DNA from: Hevea brasiliensis
Lineage: Eukaryota; Streptophyta; Magnoliopsida; Malpighiales; Euphorbiaceae
Assembly (NCBI RefSeq): GCF_030052815.1
Contig: NC_079505.1
Location: 79,276,330 to 79,340,329 of the forward strand
Length of the DNA: 64,000 bases
Direction of reading: 5' to 3'
Shown here: piece by piece, positions 46,147-57,497 of the stretch
Numbering within the stretch: the first letter of the stretch is position 1
Layout: each line of letters begins with the position of its first letter
Position numbers and translations under genes: made by a program
The notes under the pieces: generated by a model
What the model was told of the DNA's origin: nothing
Database searches by the model: none
What the model saw: only the letters and a program-made list of their open reading frames with translations

Positions 46147-48281
46147 TGTAACACCCCAAAATTTTAAATTTTATGAGCATTTTTGGTATTTTAATTTTAT
46201 TTAAATTTTAGGATTTTTTTTGAGATTTTTCGGATTTTAAAAATCGGGTTCGATTTTCCGAAAATATAAACTTTGATGATTTTTAAAATATAATTTAAAG
46301 ACCACGTGGCAAAACTAAAAATATATTTGGAGTCTATGTATTTTTCTGAGTTTTCTGAAATTTTTGAAATTTTGGACCTCGTTGGGTCAGTAAAAATTCA
46401 AAATTTTGTATACGAATAGAACCGGATCGTCGAATCGGACCTTTTCCTTCGTCCCTTTTTCTTCCCCTTTCCTTTTCTCTCTTTTTCTCTCTCCTCCTCC
46501 GCGCGAACGCTCCTCCCTACGGCGATGTTTGGCTTTCCGCCAAAATCGGTCGATCCGGCCACCAATTGGGTCTTGTGTCTAAAATCATCTACAGAGCTTT
46601 CCATAGACACCAAGAACGCCAAATCCATCGAGCGGTTTGTCCAATTTTTGCTCGAGAAGTTTTTAGCCCACCGACTTTTGGGCTAGATTTGTGAATCACG
46701 AAAACCGAGGCTACCAGACGCTACACTCGTCGAGAGCTTAGCAACGACATAAATTTTGAATTTTTCGACACCGTTTTCGATGGGTCCTGTTTTTCCGAGC
46801 ATTAAATGAGCTTAGAAAATTGAAAATTTATTTACTAACCCCGTGTTATGGGCTTCGTGTAGGTATCCTCGATTTGGAAATTCGGTCCCATTGTCGACGT
46901 CAACCTTGCTTTTTCATAATTTTCTAGTGCTTAAATAGGATTAAAAATCCGTAAAATATTCTTGGTAGCTTAAAAATTATGATTCTTTTTGCAATAGCTT
47001 AGTAATATTGCTAAGGACCAAGGCAAAGTTTTAGAATTTTTAGAGTGATTTGGCAAAAATGGTCAATTATAGGGACTAAATTGAAATTTTACATATTGTG
47101 ATGGATGATTGATTTGATGGGCCCAGGAGGGGCTGTGTGATGTGATTGAGTTGTGGATATATGGATTGTGAGTATAGAAGTGTATTTTGAGCCCTTTTGC
47201 AGGTTGGGTAGGTCCTAGGTATAGGGGAGACTCTGTCGGATTTACGACTTAGGACGTATTGGTCTTTTCTTTGTTTGTATTGAGTCAAATTTATTAAATG
47301 ATTGTAATAAAATTGTCAGTGAGCCTTCTTCCTCTGACCATCGTCAAGTGCGTGAGTAGAATATTAATTTTAATTGTAATTTCGATATTATTATATGTTC
47401 AAGCATGCCCATGCATCACTTATATGCATATATTTATGTAGTTAAACTCTAGGCACGATTTATGTTGCATTCATAGTTGATGTGCCATGGATGTTGTTGT
47501 GGTAATTTGGGCGTGTGTTGGCGTGCGTGTGATGTGGTGTGGACTATAGATAGGGCGGGGTAGTCACGCTTGAGTGACCCGATCCTTCAAGGGGTAGTCA
47601 CGGCTTGAGTAATTGGTTGGGATCCTCGATTTGGTTATTAAGTGGAAGTCCGAGCTTGAGTAATCACCAGTTGGATTTAAGAGAGTATAGGGATCACTTC
47701 CATATGTTATGATTGATACTACAGGTGTGTGAGTGCTCCAAATTACCTTTTGATGCTATGATGTGAATTTATTGCTAATGTTGCACTTCATTCCAGTTGC
47801 ATTAGTTTTAGATAGTTATAGAGATTATGGTTAAAATTGATATTTTACTCTGAGTCGAACGCTCACTCTGTTCAAAAATTTTGAGGATATTTTTGAGGTT
47901 AACTCGCTTTCTCCCTCGCAGTCAATTATTTGTATAAACTTGTTAAATCTTAGAATTTCCATGTGTTAGAAATGTTTATTTGATTTGGGTCTATAAACTA
48001 AATTATTATTTTGGGACTGTAAACTTAATAAGCTATGAATGTTTTATGGATTGGATGAGGGAGCTTCCATTTATTTTTATGTTGATGAGTATGTGGAGGG
48101 GAGCTCCCAAATGACTATATATTGTGTTTACAGTCGAGTGAGTCAAAAACTCCCGTTGGAAAGTCCATTTTTTGTTTTCTTGAAATTGGGCCCAAATGGG
48201 CCTTAGAATTTGGTAAATGAGCAGTTAGGCTTATTACGGCCTCGGGGCTTTAATCCTAGGCCCATAGGTTGGGTCGTGACA
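46147..48281 (+). mobile_element. Solo LTR of the element 1/2 family nested in element 3's 5' LTR
   Basis: TGTAACACC...GGGTCGTGACA, 2135 bp, flanked by a perfect duplication TAAGT (46142-46146, 48282-48286). It aligns along its whole length with the 2.6-kb LTRs of elements 1 and 2, but is shorter because of many small internal deletions. It lies in the same orientation as elements 1 and 2. Solo LTRs normally arise when the two LTRs of a full element recombine. Confidence 0.93.
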
Positions 48282-48679
48282 TAAGTGATGCATGAACATG
48301 CTTTGAATATAATAATATTGAAATTATAACTAAAATCAATATCTACTCACAGTACACCGTAGACTACTGGGCCAGCTGAGTGGAGGAAGATGGCTATACT
48401 GCTCACCTAAACAATTATATTAATGAATTTGTTAGCTCTAATACAAAATAAGAATTTAGAGAGTCAAAAGACACTCTAATTTACGCCGAAAATCGGATAA
48501 AATTTCTCCTATACTTAGGACCTACTCAACCTGCAAAGTGATTCAAATCACACTTTTAAATCCAATGGCCTTAGGCTCACATCACAATAACATCATACTG
48601 CCTCTCCTAAGCCTGCCAAACCAGTCAAAATTCATATAACTAGACATAAAATAATTATTTAAAAATTCAAGATGTTACA
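48282..48679 (-). repeat. Element 3 5' LTR, second segment
   Basis: Begins with the TAAGT copy and continues the interrupted LTR, matching about 35460-35530 and 39093-39414. It ends TGTTACA at 48679 with the flank AATTG. Confidence 0.87.
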
Positions 48680-49660
48680 AATTGTGTTTGGATTTTAAAA
48701 TTTAAATTTAAATTTTGAATTTTAAATGTTTGATTTAAAATTTAGAATTTGTAATTCATAAATTTTAAAATTTTTTATTTAATCTATAAAAAAAATTTCA
48801 TAAAAGTACTTAAAAATTGTAATAAGATTAATTTAAATAACACAATAAAAGTAGTTATTTTAAATTTAGTTTTTAAACTTGTCAGAATACATGAGATTTG
48901 GACTAAATCTATTTTCATTTAAAATTTTCAAATGATGCATTTAATCCAAATTCAAATTCAAATCTCTCAATCCAAACATTGTATCATAATTTAAGATAAA
49001 TTCGAATAATATATCAAGTTAGAGCATTATAAAATTTAAGATAAATTTTAATGGTATTTAAAATAAATTTAAATATTAAAATAATTAATTATAATAAATT
49101 TAGATATGATAATTTTTGCCAATGTTAAACTCTCGATATCGTTAGCTGGATTTGCTAGGCTAGTAAGCAAATAGTTGTAAGTAGGACCTTGCTACTTCTC
49201 CGATCCATTAACCGTAACATTTGGTTTCTCAGGTTGGGATATGCATTATTCCAGCATACAACCATCATCTTCAATGTAGTTAGATGACTTTACACCTTAA
49301 GGCGTCAATATATTTTTATCATATTAAACTGAATCAGGAAATGATTCAACAAAGATAAAAAGAAAAAAAAAAAAAAAAGAAAAAAAAAACTGAATCAGGA
49401 AATCTGTACAAGGCATACCAAGGTTTTGACCTCAACAAACAGGCATCGTAACTCCTTGATGTTCGAATATTAAAATAAATGAAAGAAAGCAAATGAGCAA
49501 CATATATATACTCCGCCAAAATGACATTTTTTGCAAACTTCTTCACGTGTGCTTGTATATTTTTTACGTACAGCAACTGCTTGCATTTTCTCTTCGCAGC
49601 CCCATTCTCCCATCCTTTATAAAATTAAGTTTCTCCTTTTTACTTCACAATCTCTTAAAT
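48680..49660. other. AT-rich intergenic DNA downstream of the BSD gene
   Basis: No gene supported. It contains an A-rich run (49358-49390). The last part before 49661 is the likely 3' UTR of the BSD-domain gene on the minus strand. Confidence 0.6.
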
Positions 49661-52600
49661 CTAACCAGTTGCAGCAGTTGCTTGCTTCAAATGTTTCTCA
49701 TCCTCAATATCCTGCAAATGAACACCAAAAAAAAAAAACTGATCAATGCACGGTACAGTAATTTTGGATAAGTGCTGCAGACTACCATGTCAATTTCTTA
49801 AAACCATCAGGGCAAAACCTGTGAGTAACTTGCAAGTTTAGTTTGCTGAGTAGGGTTGTGCAATCAATTAGTTCAGTTTGAAAATTTCATAAACTGAAAT
49901 AACCAAAATTTATATTTTAACTAAACCAAACCTAGCAGTAAAATGAGTGAACAAGATAAACTTACACAATTGTCAATCTTGTCAAAATCATCATCAAAGT
50001 TGCTATCGCCATCATCTGAAAAGAATGTACATAAAAAGAAAACTTTGAAGATATGATAATATAACGGTAACTCCAGTTAATGTATCATTTCTAATGAATT
50101 ATGTGAGGTCTGAGTTCTTTGCCTATTCCACATAAGCCAGTACATTCACGAATTATCAAACCCAACTGAATGTTCTGCAAAACAAAGTTTGCACCTTGAC
50201 AAAGGATTACACATCGATTAACACAATGCAGTGCACCGGACTATAAAAACCAAAAAGGATTTCAAGCATTTGATTATGGGATATCAGTGTTGCTTTTAGG
50301 AGTCTAATCCATACCATGTCCATTTTGAAATTGAAAAATTTGTCCAATGCATTTGAAATCTGAGCTTCTAATTATGAGGGCATTCTAGCCTTCTAGGATT
50401 TCAACTTTCAATAACTTGAGACAATGTATGTGCATATTTCAGCATACCAACTTATTTTCATCACATTGTCATTATAGCCATGCTCCATGTTATGATGCCA
50501 TATTCATCATTCAACATACAAGCAGCAATAATCCAAGATGTGGACCAAGCTGCATGTGGGCAATAGATATGCTTAGTTGTTCACTAGAAAATGTGCCATA
50601 ACTCACCATCAACAGAAATATATGGCATAGCAATTAAGTGTTCAAATAATATACCTGCACCCCCATCACTTTCTTCAAGATCTCCCAAAAGAAAAGTGTC
50701 CAGGTCCTGCTCAGCTGATGATGCAGTTGATATCTTGCTTTTCAGGTTCTTTTCTGTCACCTCAGACCTAGAATTCTCTCCAGATAATGCACTTTGAGTC
50801 GATTTTTCATCTTTTATCTGCTCTTCTGCTTTGCACTTGATCTCCTCCATATACTGCTTCTCGTACCTGAGTTTTAACAACCAAGAGAAAGACAAGCCTA
50901 CTCTGTTAATTGAACAAGAATCTTTCTTCTTTACAGACAGATTAACAGACAGATCCCTCTTCTCTTGGTAGGAAAATTTCCAATTTTCAAGTAAAACATC
51001 CAAAAGCACAGTATATTCACACTGATGTTCCCCATTAAGTCATGCTTGTTAGTAAAATCTTTTTTAGCACATGCAACTTCAAACTACTATTCAACATTAA
51101 ATACACAATCATGTGTCCGTCAATGAACATCTTTCTTCAAATCATGAATGTAGAAAGTTAATAAAGTACAATAGAACTCAAGTAAAAGACACGTACGGTG
51201 CAACATGAGTGCTCAGAAGCGTAAAATAAATCCTCCAGAATCTCCTTTCCTTCATCACACGTGGGCATAATTCATATCTTAGCTTCGAGATTTGCTGCAT
51301 CAGTATAATCATCACAAAAAATATATATATATATGCCAACACTATTTAGAGAGTACAATTCAAAACATTGAATGACAAAATGAAAATCTCGCCATGCAAT
51401 TGTAAATTATAAACTCCATCTTTGAATCACAAATTCTGATGCAAAAAGAAATACAAGCACAATATTAATATCTTTCCCTACAAGCAACAATATTAATATG
51501 CAACAAAGAGAAACCAAAGTTAAAAAAATAAATAAATAAGCAGCAAATGATATGATAGAGTAACAAAACATAGCCCAGAGTTAAATGAGAGAACTGACAA
51601 TAATACCAAGACGGATATGAACCATGATTGATAAGCTACAAGAAAATGTTTTGTGCTACCTTTAGCAAGTAATAAAACAAAAACTGTTATACATATCATC
51701 TTTCTGGTACAGCCATATTCTCTTTCTTTTCTTTAAATTCATGCTTTTTGCTCTTCTCTTCACATCAATCTCTAAGCTATCACAGAATAGAAACTGAAAT
51801 AAACTACTTTCCTATGAAATTTACATTAACAAATCCAAAAGTGAAACCAAGCATATATGGTGAAGCAAAAATCTTTAGCAAATTAGAGAGAAACATCAAC
51901 AAGTTGAGTTTTGAGGAGACAGGTGCTATAGCATTATGCAGCTTCAAAAAATAGATGTCAGAAACCCAATAACCGCTGCAGCATTTTGTCTAATAATAGT
52001 AACATGATTGTAAAAAGCAAATTCAAATTATTGTTCCAGCAATAATATATCTATAATTTGCCTGATCAAATACTTAACTACACAAAACGAGAACCACTAA
52101 TGTTTGAGCACAAAATTACCTTTACATTAGTAAGAACAAGAGTGGCATGCCTCTCCTGCCACTCATTAAGATCTTTCCGTACATTCGACGCCGTAGTCTG
52201 CACATCAGACGCCTCAGCTTCATCTGCACCATTATTCATCATCATAAAATTCTTCTACTGACCAAAACAAAGATCAAACTAACGAAGAAGGTGAAATGAA
52301 ATTTTCATATTAATCCAAGTACCTTGAATTGGAAAGTTTTGGAATGTATTGGAAGTCAGTCCCTTAACAAAATCTCTCAAATCATCTGTAATTCCAAACT
52401 TCTGAAGCTCTTCGAGATCCGAAGCCGCAGACACCGAAGAAGAAGAAGAAGAATTCACAATCGAGAGAGAAGAGAGCTGAGGAGGGATGATATCTGAAAT
52501 GGACTTGATTTGGATCTGATCGGCTTGCTTCAGAGCGGCGACTTTTAGTTGATCGGCTTTCTTCGAAGCTTCCAATGCGAGTTCTTTGGATTTCTTAGCG

Positions 52601-52704
52601 GTCTCGGCGACTAGATCAGCGATTTTGTTGGTTGAGGTTAGGGTTTGGGACTTTTTTGCCGCTTCTTCTGCGTAGAGCTTCGCTCTTTTCCATATATCTT
52701 CCAT
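49661..52704 (-). CDS. BSD domain-containing protein (six coding exons)
   Basis: Exons on the minus strand: 52704-52323, 52223-52120, 51294-51197, 50866-50655, 50015-49966 and 49711-49661. All junctions are GT-AG and join in frame to 298 residues plus TAG. The first 85 or so residues are an Ala/Lys-rich helix (AEEAAKKSQ, ETAKKSKELALEASKKADQLK), likely coiled coil, then a Ser run. The BSD region spans about residues 103-195: FGITDDLRDFVKGLT, WQERHATLVL, ISKLRYELCPRVMKE and the hallmark Phe181-Trp182 with WRIYF. The tail is acidic (DDGDSNFDDDFDKID). BSD folds occur in TFIIH p62, synapse-associated and DOS2-like proteins; the function of this plant subgroup is not well defined. The ATG follows an uninterrupted leader. 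Confidence 0.9.
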
Positions 52705-53467
52705 TTCCGCTCCGCTTCTTTACTGGCGAGGCTCGGTTTTTCATTTCATCTCTTTTAGTTCTTTATCTTCTTTCTTCTCGTAGAAACGTCGTCGTTAACA
52801 ATTGAAAGGCATAACGACGCCGTTTATTGTATTTAAGGTTTTGCAATAACACTAATAAAAAACATATTCATGTTCATGTTAAACGATTTTTTTAGTTAAT
52901 GCAACTTTTTTTTTTTCATATTCAACTTTATCCTAAATGAAGTTAATTGTAAGACTATGGAAAATCAATTATTTTTGCTTAATTGCCAAAACAAATTGAA
53001 GCACAAGCTTTAGTTTATCAAAAGTGAAATTATCCTTGCGGGTTGTTAATTTTATTTTATTTTATAAAATTTAATTAATTAATAATAAAGATTGTTATTT
53101 TTCCTATTTTACAAAAATAAATTTTTACATTCATTTTAAATTATAATTTAATTCTTTTTTCAAATGTAGTTAATCTATTATTTTTTTAATATGTTCTTAT
53201 TTAAATTAATTTTTAATAATAAATATAATCTTTTACAGTTAAAGTAATTAATAAGAATAGTCTAATATAAATGAAATGAATATTAAAAAAAAGTAAAATT
53301 TATTGATGTCACATATAAAGTCCTGTCATTCAAGTTGAAAGGCTAAAAAATTATTTTTACAAAATGTATAAGAAGCTAGTTAATGTTCATCGAAACAGTA
53401 AACCTTTTCTTTTTTTTTTTTTTAAACACATCACCCCACCTCATATTTTTCCTTTTCCCATTTCGGC
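52705..53467 (-). promoter_or_regulatory. Upstream region of the BSD gene
   Basis: Two near-palindromic words, AAACGTCGTCGTT (52784-52796) and AACGACGCCGTTT (52813-52825), lie 80-121 bp upstream of the ATG. Words of this AACG.CG.CGTT type are frequent in plant promoters, which is recalled knowledge. The rest is AT-rich up to the hAT MITE at 53468. Confidence 0.45.
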
Positions 53468-54001
53468 CAGGGACGACAGAATTTGGTTTAAATCAAAAAA
53501 TCGAATTGAATCGTGTCAATTCGGTTTAATTGGTTCAGTTTTAAAATTTAATCGGTTTGGTTCGTTTTTAATTTATAAAAATTTCAGTTATTTCGGTTCG
53601 GTTCGATTTTGAAGATAAAAAAATCGGTTAAACCGAACCGAACCGAATAATGATTTATATAGTCAAATCGAACCGAATCGATTTTTGAATTAATTTTTTT
53701 TATGGAAAATTTATGAATTATATTTAATTTTATATATATTAATTGTTTAATTTCATTGATTAATGGTTATTAGGTTCAAACCAAAGTTAAAATTAGACCA
53801 AATAATTTAAAAATCAAGTCTAAATTAAAAAATCAATCAAAAATCAAACCGATCTGTTTAAATAAAATCGAACCGAAATAAAGCGGTTCGGTTCGATTCG
53901 ATTTTTCACCAATTTTGGTTCTATTCGATTTCTAAAATTGACGGTTTAATTTTTATAATTTAATTCGATTCGGTTCGGTTTGAACCGATTGCTCACCCCT
54001 A
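53468..54001. mobile_element. hAT-type MITE (534 bp)
   Basis: The right end TGCTCACCCCTA and the degraded left end CAGGGACGACAG are inverted counterparts. Flanks ATTTCGGC (53460-53467) and ATTTCAGC (54002-54009) form an 8-bp duplication with one mismatch. The interior is rich in GGTTCGGTTCG and its complement (for example AACCGAACCGAACCG near 53634), allowing long hairpins. There is no coding sequence. It lies 0.77 kb upstream of the BSD gene start. Confidence 0.85.
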
Positions 54002-54690
54002 ATTTCAGCCACCCTCCCACCTTTTCCAAACAACACCCCAATATATATAATTTCAACTTTTTATTTTAATTTTAATTACTTTTAAATTATTTAATTATTA
54101 TTTTCATTAAAATAATTTTATTTTAATAAAATGAAATTTACTGATCTAAGGATATTAATGATCTTATCATGATGTGGTTTTCTATTTTTGGTGTTTTTAT
54201 TTTTAATTTTTTGTTTTATTGTTAAAAGTAAAAACTTCCTTTTCAATTTTTACATTATATATCTTAAAATTTGTTGACATGCCACACTTTTTTTTCTTTC
54301 CCAATTATCTTTTAATTTTAATTTAGGTATTTTATTTTACTATTTAAATTTTTAAATTTCTATTTATTTAAATTTGAAACTACATCAGTGTTCATATACT
54401 GATTCAAATTAATTTTTTACTATTTTTTATATTATTTTCTTTTTAATTTTTTTTAATTATTTAATTATTAAATTTGCTTTAATCATTATTATCTTTATTT
54501 AACTAATGTTAAGGTGATTTATTTTATAATAAAATAAATTTTATTTTATAAATCAATATTATTAAGATTTTCATATCAATACAGGAAAGTATGATGACAA
54601 AAAATTATTGATTTATTTTAATAACATTTATTACACCTTTTTTAATTTTTTTTTTCTCTATAAACACTATTTTAAAATAGTAAGATTTTG

Positions 54691-54725
<35 letters not shown>

Positions 54726-55490
54726 GATCATCTAGAAAATATTAAAATATATATATATATAAACTTTTTTATAGTATCTATTTAGAGTTGTTAATCTATT
54801 AAATTATGTAAATTTAATTTATAAGTAATAAATACTTAAATTTACTTTGTTCTTAAAATTTAATTTAATTGTAATATATTTAACTTATTTTTTAATAATT
54901 AAAAATCTTTAAAAATAATATGAATATACTTTACTTTTAAATATTCGATGAATTACTATAAGAATAATGTTTTGCTTTTTTAGATAGATTAATCAATTCA
55001 CTTTTTTAATAAGTGTTATTATTATTTTTTTTTTAATTACTAAACTCTATATTATCAAATTATACTTTGTTCAATTTATTATACTAAGAAAATAATTAAT
55101 AGTATATTATTAATATTAATTGATCTTAAATTAGAATATATATATATTCAATACATAATATATGTAATGATTAAATTTTAATTTTATTTAAATTTATATT
55201 AAATATTATTAACTATTAATAGATAATAATTATATTTATAAGATATAAATATAATATTTTATATTATTATAAAACAAGGTTAATATATTTTTAATATAAA
55301 TATTTTAATATCCGCAACAAGGTGCGAAGGGTTTTAATGCTTGTTGTTCCTATAAACAGTACTAAAAGATTGAGTGTATGCATATATATAAATATATAAT
55401 TAAAAAAAGAAAAAAACTATTTTTTATTTTTAGTTTTATCATTAAAAAAAAAGAGAGTTTTAAAAAAAATAATAAAAAAAATAATAAATC
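54002..55490. other. AT-rich intergenic desert
   Basis: Extremely AT-rich with no gene seen. It contains a (TTA)n run at 54691-54724. Confidence 0.75.
54691..54724. repeat. (TTA)n microsatellite
   Basis: About 11 trinucleotide units without interruption. Confidence 0.92.
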
Positions 55491-56110
55491 ATGCAAAAGA
55501 GAGAGAGCTTTTGGGTGGCTATCCCTTATCTGGGTTGTGGGCGTATAAAGGGTTTTGGGTTATGTTTTTTTGCAGGTTTGAAGAAATAGTAATAGTAAAT
55601 CAGTAAACCGTGTTGGATGGAAGTGATCTGGCTGATTATCCATGTCTGGTGTGGTTGGAGGGTGCGGAGCACTGAGAAGTTCGTTGACTTAGGGGAAACT
55701 GAAATGCCTTAGAACTCTGTGAGTTATGCCCAGTTTCTTTTTAATGGATGCCGGTTGATTAATTTGCTTTTGAGGTCCAGTATAGATTGAGTGGTTTGAT
55801 CTAGAAGATATTTGGAACATGAAGACTTTTGTGTTGATTTTTGAATGCATGTTGGCATTTTGTCACCGTTAAAATTTCTGTTTTCTTTTTCCTAGTCTCT
55901 GCTTTGGTTTCGGGTCTGGATGGGGAGCGCTGCTGCTGTAGCTTTTGGTGGTTTAGTTTTTCTAGTGTGCTAATTTCCAAGGCTTTTTTATGGGTCATTT
56001 GTGGGGTTGGGGATGTTTATTGGGGACTGGATTATGAGCCTTTAGCCTTTTAAATTGCTCTGTTCTTGTTCTTGCCCGATGAACAATGAATGCAATTCTC
56101 GATTTGCAGA
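55491..56110. other. Unexplained G-rich island in AT-rich DNA
   Basis: About 600 bp with ordinary gene-like composition between two AT deserts. It contains TTTTTTTGCAGG near 55570, which looks like a splice acceptor, and small open frames such as 55841-56053 (plus), but no domain or matching exon. It could be a noncoding transcript, a gene fragment or an old transposon piece. Confidence 0.35.
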
Positions 56111-56728
56111 TTAAAAAAAAATAGCTTAATAAAATAAAAACTTACAATGCATTAAAATTGGTCCATTATATTATCTGCAGCAAATTTAAAAAAAAAAGAC
56201 TAATAATTGATAATATCATAAATTATTGATTAATTCTAGTTCTGAAATTAAATGATATATTTTTATAAAATTTATAATTTCATTATGGATTATGTTCGTA
56301 AACAAATTAGATAAATGAATCTAATTTATTTTCCTCTATCATTAAAAATTTTAAAAATGAAAATTTTTTAATTTCGAATTTTTTTATCTATTTATTTTAA
56401 GATTTATGATGAGAAAATAAGTTATCACCTTTAACTCAATCAAATGAATAATCTCCACGTAATGATAATAGAGAAAGGTTACATATTATATATATAAACT
56501 CACACGTACATTTAGTAAACTGATCCAAAATCTTAGGGTTTTGCTCCATAATGTTGGCCTTAACGTGCATAAATCACAGAAAAGGTCCCCCCATTTTCCC
56601 AATTACAATAACATGAACGTAGTTTAAGGCAAAACTGTGTCAAAGAAAGGTTTGTTTGGATCGATAAAGAAAGGTTTGTTTGGATCGATATATAGTCGGA
56701 AAATTAATTAAAATCCATGCATATTGTT
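56111..56728. other. Region downstream of the RGF-like gene
   Basis: AT-rich, including the likely 3' UTR of the peptide gene on the minus strand. An AAAGAAAGGTTTGTTTGG block is tandemly duplicated at about 56642-56688 (23-bp unit). Confidence 0.6.
56642..56688. repeat. 23-bp tandem duplication
   Basis: Two adjacent copies of a 23-bp unit starting AAAGAAAGGTTTG and ending GATCGAT, identical by eye. Confidence 0.9.
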
Positions 56729-57497
56729 TCATGGACCAACCGGCAATGCTTTGTTATGTATGGGACTTCTTCTTCTAACGTGGGAATAATCCATCGTAAA
56801 ATATTGCGATGTGTCGTCGGTTCCCTCCACCCATTCTTGCCTTGTCCCTCTGCTTCTTTTCATCACATTTTCTTCCTTGTGGCGTGATTTTCCTGGACAC
56901 AGCACATTAATTAATTTATTATACAAATTAAATTAACATAAAAGGTTTAATTAATTAGTTGTGGAAAGTTTGCTCGGTTATATTATATGTACCTGATATA
57001 TCTCCTCTCTCCATTTTATTGCTTGAAGCGGAACCTTGACCTCCATGATCATTAACCTGTTTTTCAGAAGTTACAAGACAAAAAAGTAAGGGGAAATTAA
57101 TTGTTAAATTTTGAAGCAATAAGCTAGTGTAAATCAACTATGAGCAGAGATACTAATGACACTTGCAGGTGCTGCTTTCTCATCAAGAAGTAGTATTATT
57201 CTAAGCTTCCTTGGAAGCGCAGCAGCAGGGAGAGAAAGCTCGACTTTATCAACTCTACTGGCCATGGCTGCTCATGATATATATACATATATATACACAG
57301 GTAAATAAAATAAGAACATGAATATGATCTAAGAGTACAAAGGCAACTGAAAGAATAATAATATATACTAATCCCTTACCTTGTTCTTGAACTTGGGTAC
57401 CAACACAAGATGATAAAAGCATAGAAAGGCAAATGCACAGAACAGGGAAGATGACTAGAAGCTCCATTTCTTTCCTAGAAGACTTTGCGTGAGACAT
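56729..57497 (-). CDS. RGF/GOLVEN/CLEL secreted peptide precursor (four exons)
   Basis: Minus-strand exons 57497-57380, 57267-57167, 57056-56993 and 56892-56729 give 148 residues plus TGA. A hydrophobic signal peptide (MELLVIFPVLCICLSMLLSS, from Met11, or starting at Met1) is followed by a variable, basic middle. The C-terminus holds DYSHVRRRSPIHN (residues 129-141) and a 7-residue tail. Asp-Tyr at the start, Arg-rich centre, PIHN end and signal peptide are the marks of RGF/GOLVEN/CLEL precursors. Family knowledge: the Tyr is sulfated after the Asp, the precursor is cleaved, and the peptide acts outside the cell on RGI receptor kinases in root meristem maintenance and gravitropism. Exon 2 must end in phase 0: either a GC donor after 57167 (GCAAGT) or a weak GT donor after 57161 fits. 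Confidence 0.87.

Larger units (their letters stand above)
34459..48679 (-). mobile_element. Ty3/gypsy element 3, old, minus strand, with three nested insertions
   Basis: Outer boundaries are TGTCACGAC at 34459 and TGTTACA ending 48679, with flanks AATTT (34454-34458) and AATTG (48680-48684), a 5-bp duplication with one mismatch. On the minus strand the left copy is the 3' LTR (34459-39414) and the right copy the 5' LTR (about 45137-48679). Each LTR is split by a later solo LTR (35536-39087, 46147-48281) and the body holds a hAT element (43545-44616). Removing these leaves about 7.4 kb. Pol survives recognisably only at 39480-40010. No primer site was found next to the right LTR, so its inner end is damaged. 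This is a related but distinct LTR family from elements 1 and 2. Confidence 0.88.

Noticed and set aside
49358..49390. A-rich run as a retroposed poly-A tail
   Set aside because: No retroposed body or target duplication could be recognised beside it; probably low-complexity sequence.
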